The position numbers were made by a program, and so were the translations under genes. A model generated the notes under the pieces. It was not told the origin of the DNA and ran no database searches. It saw nothing but the letters and a program-made list of their open reading frames with translations. DNA of 7,624 nt. It comes from F23-B02 sp045642545. Its GTDB lineage: Bacteria > Bacillota > Clostridia > Oscillospirales > Oscillospiraceae. Location of the stretch: assembly GCA_045642545.1 (NCBI GenBank), contig JAZUJB010000093.1, positions 1 to 7,624 of the forward strand. The letters run 5' to 3'. Within the stretch, counting starts at the first letter, position 1. Each line of letters begins with the position of its first letter. Below, one piece after another: positions 1-5,020 of the stretch.

Positions 1-733
1 GCGCGAGCTCATCTATGAGGAGCGCGCTAAGGTGCTCAACGGCGAGGACCTTCGCGAGCACATCAACAAGATGATTCTCGACTTCATCTCCACCACCGTA
101 AACGACGGTCTTGCAGGCGGTACGGCTGAAAATCAGGAGCATCTGAACGAGGTATGCGCACCGTTTACAAAGTACTTCCTGCCGCGCAACGCAATCAAGT
201 TCGATGACCTCGGCAGCGCAAAGTCAGAAAAGATTATCGACACCGTTTACGATATAGCTCAGCGCGTGTACGATATGCGCGAGAAGGAATTCGGCCTTGA
301 CCCCAACGGCGTGCCCGTAATGCGCGAGCTTGAGCGCGTTGTTATGCTCCGCGTTGTCGATGAGTACTGGATGGACCATATCGACGCAATGGACGAGCTC
401 AAGCGCGGCATCGGTCTGCGCGGCTACGGCAATGTCAAGCCCATCGATGCCTACAAGCAGGAGGGCTTCGATATGTTCGAGGCTATGATTAACGGTATCC
501 GAGAGGAAACCGTTCGCAGAATCTTCACCATCAGAGTCCGCAAGGAGCAGGCAATCGAACGCAAGTCCGTTGCGAAGAATGCCGCAGCAAATGTCGGCGG
601 TGAGGTTCAGAAGAAAAAGCCCGTCAAGAAGGTCGCAAAGCCCGGTCGTAACGACCCCTGCCCCTGCGGCAAAATGAAGCCCGACGGCTCACGCAGACTC
701 AAGTATAAGGAATGCTGCGGCCGTAACGACTGA
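1..733 (+). CDS. secA: Protein translocase subunit SecA, C-terminal part (5' truncated by window)
   Basis: SecA is the cytoplasmic ATPase that pushes unfolded preproteins through SecYEG. Only the last 243 codons are present; the frame starts at base 2 and is already open there. Visible parts are the helical scaffold/two-helix-finger region around in-window residues 108-145 (LRVVDEYWMDHIDAMDEL, then KRGIGLRGYG), a basic Lys-rich linker (about 176-213), and the C-terminal zinc tail PGRNDPCPCG...KYKECCG with Cys 220, 222, 238 and 239. In the usual SEC-C tail the second Cys is 8 residues from the Cys-Cys/Cys-His pair; here the spacing is 15, owing to an insertion rich in Lys, Arg, Pro and Gly. 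The upstream DEAD-type motor domains lie outside the window. The stop codon is followed immediately by the palindromic repeat. No prfB gene follows, although many Firmicutes have one there. Identification is secure. Confidence 0.97.
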   Translation, partial: RELIYEERAKVLNGEDLREHINKMILDFISTTVNDGLAGGTAENQEHLNEVCAPFTKYFLPRNAIKFDDLGSAKSEKIIDTVYDIAQRVYDMREKEFGLDPNGVPVMRELERVVMLRVVDEYWMDHIDAMDELKRGIGLRGYGNVKPIDAYKQEGFDMFEAMINGIREETVRRIFTIRVRKEQAIERKSVAKNAAANVGGEVQKKKPVKKVAKPGRNDPCPCGKMKPDGSRRLKYKECCGRND

Positions 734-838
734 TCTGAGCGGATCTTTTCCGCTGTGGCGTCGTTTCTACGGCTTGGACATACCTTGGTATGCCCTGCGC
801 CGAGAGCCTTGCCACAGCGAAAAATCTCTCGCTCAGAA
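734..838. repeat. 105-bp palindromic intergenic element, copy A
   Basis: First of two tandem copies directly after secA. The copy is bounded by CTGAGC (735-740) and GCTCAG (831-836). It has a perfect 9-bp inverted repeat, CGCTGTGGC (751-759) with GCCACAGCG (811-819). The segments between these arms also nearly match, giving an almost complete 25/26-nt terminal inverted repeat. The centre carries the small palindrome CATACCTTGGTATG (778-791). As RNA it would form a long stem ending at the secA stop codon. It lacks a good U-tract, so it is not a classic terminator. It resembles REP/MITE-type non-coding dispersed elements; whether it is dispersed in the genome cannot be seen here. Confidence 0.75.
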
Positions 839-943
839 AACTGAACGGACTATTCCGAGGTGGCGGTATTTCTACGCCTCGGACATACCTTGGTATGCCC
901 GTCGGCTCGCGCCTTGACCCGACGGAAAATCTCTCACTCAGAA
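839..943. repeat. 105-bp palindromic intergenic element, copy B
   Basis: Second copy, offset from copy A by exactly 105 bp. The central block TTTCTACG...TATGCCC (869-900) matches 764-795 with two mismatches over 32 nt. The 3' block AAAATCTCTC.CTCAGAA (926-943) matches 821-838 with one mismatch over 18 nt. The 9-bp stem of copy A is not preserved here. Two other perfect 6-bp stems are present instead: CCGAGG (855-860) with CCTCGG (877-882), and CGTCGG (900-905) with CCGACG (919-924). They flank the shared CATACCTTGGTATG palindrome. The outer end (924-941) is an inverted match to the start of copy A (735-752), so the pair as a whole also has terminal inverted repeats. Confidence 0.75.
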
Positions 944-983
944 GTGCAGCATAATATTTGTATACCTGATTAAAGGAGAGTAT

Positions 984-1775
984 ATGTTCAAGGAACAAAA
1001 ACTCAACGAATGCGTATATATGACAAGCGACAAAATCTCAGCGCGGCATATGTTCACCACCCGCAAGGGCGGCGTGAGCAGCGGCGTATTGGAGTCGTGG
1101 AACTTCGGCGAAAACCGCGGCGATGACCCTGCTTGTGTGAGGGAAAACTATCGCATAGCGGGCGAGATATTCGGCTGCGGAGCAGATGATTTTGTTGTAC
1201 CGAGGCAGGTGCACGGAATCAATGTGTTTGAGGCAAGCAATGCAGACCGCCACACCATCGGTAAGCTGCGTCCGTGTTCTGCTGACGGACTTGTTACAAA
1301 CACAAAAAACCTGCCGCTTATGGTTCATAGTGCCGACTGCATTCCCGTGCTGCTGCACGATGAAAACGCGCAGGTAATATCCGCTGTTCACTGCGGCTGG
1401 AAAAGCTCGGTTGCGGACATTCTCGGCGTTGCGGTGGGCAAGATGATAAAGCTCGGCGCGAGTGCCGAAAACATTCACGCGGCAATCGGCGCATCAATCG
1501 GCGCGTGCTGCTTTGAGTGCGATGACGATGTACCCGAGGCGGTGGATAAGTACCTCGGCGGCGATACTGCAGGTCTGTTTGAGAAAAAGCCCAACGGCAA
1601 GACACATGTGGACCTGCGCGGCGCAAACAAGCGCAGACTTCTGCAGCTTGGACTAAAAGAAGAAAACATAGATGTTTCCGAAGAATGCACCATGTGCATG
1701 CCGGATAAATACTGGTCGCACCGCGGTACTAAAGGCGTTCGCGGCACTATGGCGGCGGTCATCGTTCTCGATTGA
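984..1775 (+). CDS. pgeF: YfiH/PgeF (DUF152, LACC1-type) purine nucleoside phosphorylase / peptidoglycan editing factor
   Basis: 263 residues, a little longer than the usual 240-260 of the family. YfiH-family proteins are cytosolic zinc enzymes. Members have been shown to cleave or deaminate purine nucleosides, and in E. coli PgeF keeps L-Ser out of the peptidoglycan stem peptide. Family motifs appear in order: PRQVHG (73-78), ADGLVT (100-105), HSADCIPVLL (115-124), AVHCGW (134-139), AAIGASIGACCFE (167-179), VDLRGAN (209-215) and the C-terminal SHRGTKGVRG (245-254). The expected metal ligands are H77, C119 and H136. The usual HAGWRG is HCGWKS here. The start is ATG 984, with AAAGGAGAG at 972-980. 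The stop codon overlaps the ribosome binding site of the next gene, which indicates a shared transcript. Biochemical function in this organism is inferred from family only. Confidence 0.9.
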   Translation: MFKEQKLNECVYMTSDKISARHMFTTRKGGVSSGVLESWNFGENRGDDPACVRENYRIAGEIFGCGADDFVVPRQVHGINVFEASNADRHTIGKLRPCSADGLVTNTKNLPLMVHSADCIPVLLHDENAQVISAVHCGWKSSVADILGVAVGKMIKLGASAENIHAAIGASIGACCFECDDDVPEAVDKYLGGDTAGLFEKKPNGKTHVDLRGANKRRLLQLGLKEENIDVSEECTMCMPDKYWSHRGTKGVRGTMAAVIVLD

Positions 1776-1786
1776 AAGGATAAGCT

Positions 1787-3394
1787 ATGGCAACAAAGTC
1801 AAAAAAGATAATAGCGATGCTGCTTGCAGTGCTTTCGATGCTTTCGATAGCTGCCTGCGGCGGTGCTGATGACGGGAGTGGAAATATCAAGGGCCACAGC
1901 GCGGGCAAGGAGCTTGAGCAGGCCGTTGCTGCAGACGATAAGTTCACGCTCAACTACAACAAGGAGTACAGTTTAAATCCCCTCAAGGCAACAAACACCA
2001 ACAACCAGCTCGTCTGCAATCTCATCTATGAGAATATGATTGAGCTTGACAATAACTACGAGGCAGTGCCCAATGTCGTAACCGAGTGGAAAACCGAGGA
2101 CGGCATTCACTGGGTGTTCACCGTTGACACAAGCCGCCGCTTCCACAGCGGTGAGCAGATGACGGCAGCCGATGTTTCCTATTCTCTGCAGTGCGCAATG
2201 AACACCGAACGCTATGCAAAGCGCCTGACCTGCGTCATCGGCTGCTCCGCAAACGACTCCAAGACCTTTAATGTTACGCTGAGCAAGGCAAATATGCTGC
2301 TGCCTCAGCTTATGGCAATTCCCGTAATCAAGTACGGCACCTTCTCCAACGACTACCCCGACGGCACGGGACCGTACACCTACGGCAAGGACCATGCCAC
2401 GCTTGTAAAATTCGACAAGTATCCCAACGCGGCAACGCTGCCCATGGATACCGTCTACCTCAAGGAGTACAAGGATGTTGACGAGATAATCTCCGCCTTT
2501 GAGGACTCCCGCATCGATGTGGTAATGAATGACCCGAGCGCACCGACAAATCTCGGCTACGGCAGCGCAAACGAAATTCGCGGTCTGAACACAACAAATC
2601 TGCATTATATCGGTATGAATATGCTCAGCAGCGAGCTCAGCTACGAGGGACTGCGCTTTGCCCTCAACTATGCCTTTGACCGCGAGGCACTGGTCAATCA
2701 GTTCAACGGCTTTGCACTTGAAACCATGCTGGGCGTAAGCCCCGCCTGCGACTGGTATCCCGAGTCCTACGCAAGACAGTTCAAGTACGACCTAAAGCAG
2801 GTTCAGCAGGTGCTCGGCAATATGGGCCTCAAGGACTATGACAACGACGGTATGCTTGAGATGAAGCTCGGCGAGGAGCTCAAGGAAATTGACCTTGACT
2901 TCGTTGTCTGCAACGCAAGCGGCATCAAGACCAATGTGGCCCACAGATTTGCCGACGATATGGCATCAATCGGCATCAAGGTTTCCGTAAGAGAGCTCAG
3001 CTGGGGTGCATACAAGGAAAACCTCGAGGAAGGAAACTTTGACCTTTACTATGCGGAGGTTCGCTTGAACCCCGACTTCGACCTTTCAATGCTGCTCAGG
3101 TCTGAGGCCAAGCTCAACTACGGCAAGGTCTTTGACTCAACTCTCGAGGACCTGATTTCAACCTATCTTGCCGCAACGAGCGTCAGCGAGAGAAGAGATG
3201 CCTGCGCGAATATGTGCGCGCAGCTTGCAAACAAGGCCTACATTGTGCCGCTGTGCTTTGAAAGGCATCAGATGATAACCCACCGCGGCGTTATCGAGGG
3301 CATCAAGGCAAACGAAAACAACCCCCTGTGCAATGTTCAGAACTGGACAATCACCTTTGACAAGGTTGAGTATAAAACCGACGAAGAGAAATAA
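1787..3394 (+). CDS. ABC transporter substrate-binding lipoprotein, family 5 (peptide/nickel type)
   Basis: 535 residues, typical length for SBP_bac_5 (OppA/DppA-like) proteins. The N-terminus is a lipoprotein signal peptide: basic KSKK, a hydrophobic stretch (about 8-20) and lipobox I21-A-A-C24, so the mature protein is expected to be anchored by a diacylglyceryl Cys outside the membrane. Family signatures include WVFTVDTSRRFHSGEQMTAADV (109-130), GTGPYTYG (193-200), and the segment around residues 286-318 with LRFALNYAFDREALV. An Asp-rich stretch YDNDGMLE (351-358) resembles the D-x-D-x-DG loop common in this family. ATG 1787 is preceded by GAAAGGA overlapping the pgeF stop. No permease or ATPase gene lies nearby, so it either serves a transporter encoded elsewhere or acts as a sensor. 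The ligand cannot be read from sequence; peptide is the default guess, and the nucleoside-enzyme neighbours raise other options. Confidence 0.88.
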   Translation: MATKSKKIIAMLLAVLSMLSIAACGGADDGSGNIKGHSAGKELEQAVAADDKFTLNYNKEYSLNPLKATNTNNQLVCNLIYENMIELDNNYEAVPNVVTEWKTEDGIHWVFTVDTSRRFHSGEQMTAADVSYSLQCAMNTERYAKRLTCVIGCSANDSKTFNVTLSKANMLLPQLMAIPVIKYGTFSNDYPDGTGPYTYGKDHATLVKFDKYPNAATLPMDTVYLKEYKDVDEIISAFEDSRIDVVMNDPSAPTNLGYGSANEIRGLNTTNLHYIGMNMLSSELSYEGLRFALNYAFDREALVNQFNGFALETMLGVSPACDWYPESYARQFKYDLKQVQQVLGNMGLKDYDNDGMLEMKLGEELKEIDLDFVVCNASGIKTNVAHRFADDMASIGIKVSVRELSWGAYKENLEEGNFDLYYAEVRLNPDFDLSMLLRSEAKLNYGKVFDSTLEDLISTYLAATSVSERRDACANMCAQLANKAYIVPLCFERHQMITHRGVIEGIKANENNPLCNVQNWTITFDKVEYKTDEEK

Positions 3395-3441
3395 GCTATA
3401 AGTGCAGATTGCCGCATTAGCGGCGGAATGGAGATTATGAG

Positions 3442-3828
3442 ATGACAGATAAGGAGCTGCTGTGCCTGGCAAGAGAGGCGTCGTTAAAAGCATATGTGCC
3501 GTATTCCAAATTCGCCGTCGGGGCTGCACTTGAGTGCAGAGGCGGCAAGGTGTTCACCGGCTGTAATGTCGAGAATGCCGCACTGGGCGATACCATCTGC
3601 GCAGAGCGCACCGCCTGCGTAAAGGCGGTCAGCGAGGGACACAGGGAATTTCTGCGCATCGCAATCTATGCCGAGAGCAACGGCTACTGCCTGCCCTGCG
3701 GCTCGTGCCGTCAGTTCCTTTCGGAGTTTGACCCCAACGGTGATATCGAGGTGCTTGCCTCCCGCGCAGACGGCAGATATGTAAGCTACAGACTCAGGGA
3801 GCTTATGCCCCACACCTTCAACTTCTGA
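3442..3828 (+). CDS. cdd: Cytidine deaminase
   Basis: 128 residues, the normal size for the small tetrameric cytidine deaminases that convert cytidine and deoxycytidine to uridine and deoxyuridine in pyrimidine salvage. Diagnostic motifs are AYVPYSKFAVGAAL (17-30), the substrate loop NVENA (42-46), the catalytic CAER (C53 zinc ligand, E55 proton shuttle) and PCGSCRQ (85-91) with zinc ligands C86 and C89. The ending LMPHTFNF (121-128) is also typical. ATG 3442 is chosen because GGAG at 3430-3433 lies 8 nt upstream. An upstream ATG at 3437 is out of frame and stops after two codons. The gene follows the binding-protein gene by 47 nt, with a small GCCGC/GCGGC hairpin (3411-3424) in the gap, and runs into the LysR-type gene with a 1-nt spacer. 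Confidence 0.96.
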   Translation: MTDKELLCLAREASLKAYVPYSKFAVGAALECRGGKVFTGCNVENAALGDTICAERTACVKAVSEGHREFLRIAIYAESNGYCLPCGSCRQFLSEFDPNGDIEVLASRADGRYVSYRLRELMPHTFNF

Positions 3829-3829
3829 T

Positions 3830-4087
3830 ATGGAGCTTGAACAGTTAAGGACCTTCCTCACAGTTGCCGAAGCAAAAAGCTTCACACGCGCAGCAGAGAG
3901 ACTCTTTGTAAGCCATTCCACCGTGAGCCGTGCAGTGTCCGCGCTTGAAGAGGAGCTCGGCGTTCGCCTGCTTGAGCGCGATAACCGCGTTTTCGGGCTG
4001 ACGGAGGCAGGGGAGAGGCTCTGCGAGCGCTCAAAGCAGCTGCTCGAGCTTGCCGAGGATATAGAAAACGAGCTGCGCAATATATAA
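3830..4087 (+). CDS. Stand-alone LysR-type winged-HTH DNA-binding protein (no effector domain)
   Basis: 85 residues. The whole protein matches the N-terminal DNA-binding half of LysR-type regulators: MELEQLRTFLTVAEAKSFTRAAE, then VSHSTVSRAVSALEEELGVRLLER as the HTH and recognition helix (about 18-40), the wing (NRVFGLTEAGE, 52-62), and the long dimerisation/linker helix (about 59-84). Normal LysR proteins have about 290-310 residues with a periplasmic-binding-like effector domain; here the ORF ends where that domain would begin. No remnant of the domain is visible in any frame downstream, so a recent frameshift is unlikely. The ATG is 1 nt after the cdd stop and has no clear Shine-Dalgarno, suggesting translation coupled to cdd. 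It could bind DNA as a dimer without ligand control, or be a shortened remnant. The target is unknown. Confidence 0.8.
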   Translation: MELEQLRTFLTVAEAKSFTRAAERLFVSHSTVSRAVSALEEELGVRLLERDNRVFGLTEAGERLCERSKQLLELAEDIENELRNI

Positions 4088-4200
4088 TATAATGTAGGGC
4101 GCAGGGCAAAAAGAGGGCAAAATCGAGCTGTAACGGCTTTGAAACCGAACTTTTTGCATATCCAACAAAAAAATATTGTGAATTTCTACGAAAAATACAA
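4088..4200. other. A/T-rich spacer without visible gene or motif
   Basis: This stretch between the LysR-type gene and the terminator has runs such as AAAAAAATATTG and CGAAAAATAC. I see no coding signal, no strong hairpin and no convincing promoter in it. It is probably the 3' untranslated region of the upstream unit. Confidence 0.5.
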
Positions 4201-4230
4201 AAAACACTCTTGACACCAAGGGTGTTTTTT
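4201..4230 (+). terminator. Intrinsic terminator ending the pgeF-SBP-cdd-lysR unit
   Basis: The 9-bp stem ACACTCTTG (4204-4212) pairs with CAAGGGTGT (4217-4225) with one T-G wobble. The loop is ACAC, followed by TTTTT (4226-4230); the preceding A-tract can extend the stem into the U-run. It lies 113 nt after the LysR-type gene and separates that unit from the ribosomal operon. Confidence 0.85.
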
Positions 4231-4238
4231 GTTACTCT
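4210..4238 (+). promoter_or_regulatory. Candidate promoter of the S10 ribosomal operon
   Basis: A perfect -35 TTGACA (4210-4215) is followed, after 17 nt, by TACTCT (4233-4238), which keeps the most conserved T1, A2 and T6 of the -10 box. The -35 overlaps the loop and stem of the upstream terminator. Transcription would start near 4245, giving a leader of about 300 nt before rpsJ. No other pair as good was seen in the gap. Confidence 0.6.
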
Positions 4239-4398
4239 AAGAAAGCGCCTGTGCGTTGCTAACGGGCGTATTATGCGATGAAGCGGAAGATTGCTCAAAT
4301 TTTACGAGGTAACTTCCGTGGAGTATGTCCGGTATCGAGTTATTCGGTACACAATCGGGCGGCTGAAGTGTACTGCACATGGCGTATATCGCCTGTAC

Positions 4399-4451
4399 GG
4401 TATCAGACCGGCTCAAAAAGGCCGGTTTGTTTTTCGGACAGGGTCTGATAC
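4399..4451 (+). promoter_or_regulatory. Candidate attenuator: terminator hairpin inside a 10-bp outer stem
   Basis: ACCGGC (4407-4412) pairs with GCCGGT (4421-4426), extended by a T-G wobble on the loop side and A/G-T pairs at the base, and is followed by TTGTTTTT: an intrinsic-terminator shape. GTATCAGACC (4400-4409) can instead pair perfectly with GGTCTGATAC (4442-4451), which takes over the base of the terminator stem. The two folds share 4405-4409, so they are partly exclusive. The 3' partner is made after the U-tract, so it would act on stalled or read-through transcripts rather than as a classic antiterminator. Confidence 0.5.
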
Positions 4452-4484
4452 GCACGGCTGAGTGTGCAAAAACAACGCTTCATC

Positions 4485-4539
4485 CGTACGGGACAAAAGA
4501 CAGTACCCAATGCTGTCGAAAATTCGTACGAAAAAGGAG
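4485..4539 (+). promoter_or_regulatory. Stem abutting the rpsJ ribosome binding site
   Basis: The self-complementary CGTACG occurs at 4485-4490 and 4525-4530 and can form a 6-bp closing stem around the GACAG/CTGTC hairpin. Its 3' strand ends 3 nt before the Shine-Dalgarno AAGGAG (4534-4539), which is 8 nt from ATG 4548. Such placement could tune ribosome access; no regulator is identified. Confidence 0.4.
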
Positions 4540-4547
4540 AAAAATCA

Positions 4548-4862
4548 ATGGCAAGCAACAAGAACATGATCCGCATCCGCCTCAAGGCCTATGACCATCA
4601 GCTCATCGACAAGGCAGCTGAGACCATCGTTGAAGCAGCAAAGCGCACCGATGCAAAGGTTTCCGGCCCCATCCCCCTGCCTACCAAGACTGAGGTAGTC
4701 ACCATCCTCCGCGCTGTTCATAAGTACAAGGACAGCCGCGAGCAGTTCGAGCGCCGCACTCACAAGCGCCTCATCGATGTAATGGCTCCGACCCAGAAGA
4801 CCGTCGAAGCTCTTATGTCCCTGGAGCTGCCTGCAGGTGTTGAGATCGAAATCAAGCTCTGA
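4548..4862 (+). CDS. rpsJ: 30S ribosomal protein S10 (uS10)
   Basis: 104 residues, normal length. S10 sits in the head of the small subunit and, as NusE, also joins NusB in transcription antitermination. The sequence is typical throughout: IRIRLKAYDHQLIDKAAE (8-25), SGPIPLPTKTEVVTILRA (39-56), HKYKDSREQFERRTHKRLID (58-77) and the C-terminal LPAGVEIEIKL. ATG 4548 is chosen over an in-frame ATG at 4464 because it has AAGGAG at the right distance and gives the conserved family N-terminus. It is the first gene of the S10 operon, whose order here (rpsJ, rplC, rplD, rplW, rplB, rpsS) is the standard one. Expression is probably set by the leader upstream. Confidence 0.98.
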   Translation: MASNKNMIRIRLKAYDHQLIDKAAETIVEAAKRTDAKVSGPIPLPTKTEVVTILRAVHKYKDSREQFERRTHKRLIDVMAPTQKTVEALMSLELPAGVEIEIKL

Positions 4863-5020
4863 TAGGCACAGCACATACCTTATTAATCCACGCGCATTAA
4901 CCCAACCCACACATTTGTCAACAACCCATTGTCCGTAGCTTGCGAATACGGACGGGTTAAGTTGCCAGCCTCTGGGCAAGACCTAAGCGAGGCAACCAAT
5001 AACCGAAGGAGGAAAAAATA
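4863..5020 (+). ncRNA. Structured rpsJ-rplC intercistronic region (candidate cis-regulatory RNA)
   Basis: The 158-nt gap is long for this position in the operon. A composite hairpin is evident: GTCCGTA (4931-4937) with TACGGAC (4947-4953), loop GCTTGCGAA; below a 3-nt bulge AACCC (4923-4927) pairs with GGGTT (4954-4958); then CAAC (4919-4922) with GTTG (4961-4964). Alternatives compete: TTAACCC (4897-4903) can take GGGTTAA (4954-4960), and GTTGCC (4961-4966) can pair with GGCAAC (4991-4996) around GCCTC/GAGGC. The last stem ends 9 nt before the rplC Shine-Dalgarno AAGGAGG (5006-5012). There is no U-tract, so a translational switch or processing site is likelier than termination. Confidence 0.5.

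Larger units (their letters stand above)
4245..4547 (+). ncRNA. Structured 5' leader of the S10 operon (candidate cis-regulatory RNA)
   Basis: About 300 nt between the candidate promoter and rpsJ with serial hairpins. (1) CGGAAG (4284-4289) pairs with CTTCCG (4313-4318); TTGCTC and GAGGTAA inside extend it to about 12 bp with small bulges. (2) CGGTACAC (4345-4352) pairs with GTGTACTG (4368-4375). (3) GGCG/CGCC at 4381-4393. (4) A 10-bp stem at 4400-4451 enclosing a terminator-like hairpin. (5) GCAC/GTGC at 4452-4467. (6) CGTACG (4485-4490) with CGTACG (4525-4530), enclosing GACAG/CTGTC (4499-4517). The S10 operon is known to be autoregulated by L4 through its leader in E. coli; a ligand here is inference. 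Pairings were found by eye, not by energy calculation. Confidence 0.55.

Noticed and set aside
734..943. CRISPR array
   Set aside because: Only two long, directly abutting, palindromic copies are present, with no unique spacers of regular length and no cas genes.
944..983. Promoter for pgeF (CATAAT at 950-955)
   Set aside because: A -10-like hexamer exists but there is no acceptable -35 box at 16-18 nt; the TTGACC at 914-919 is too far upstream.
699..998. 99-codon minus-strand open frame with two GIPRYV-containing repeats
   Set aside because: It lies entirely over the palindromic tandem element and the ends of two + strand genes. The internal repetition is explained by the 105-bp DNA repeat, and I saw no clear ribosome binding site.
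1973..2605. 210-codon minus-strand open frame inside the binding-protein gene
   Set aside because: It is antisense to a confidently assigned gene and has no domain or plausible regulatory context.
3437..3445. Two-codon mini-ORF (ATG AGA TGA) overlapping the cdd start
   Set aside because: It is probably a chance ATG; the Shine-Dalgarno spacing fits the cdd ATG at 3442 better.
4464..4547. N-terminally extended rpsJ start at 4464
   Set aside because: The extension is not part of the S10 family, has no ribosome binding site, and would cover the leader stems; ATG 4548 has AAGGAG at proper spacing.
4379..4594. Possible leader peptide (71 codons) in the S10 leader
   Set aside because: No Shine-Dalgarno precedes its ATG, it covers the structured leader and runs out of frame into rpsJ, and the peptide looks random.
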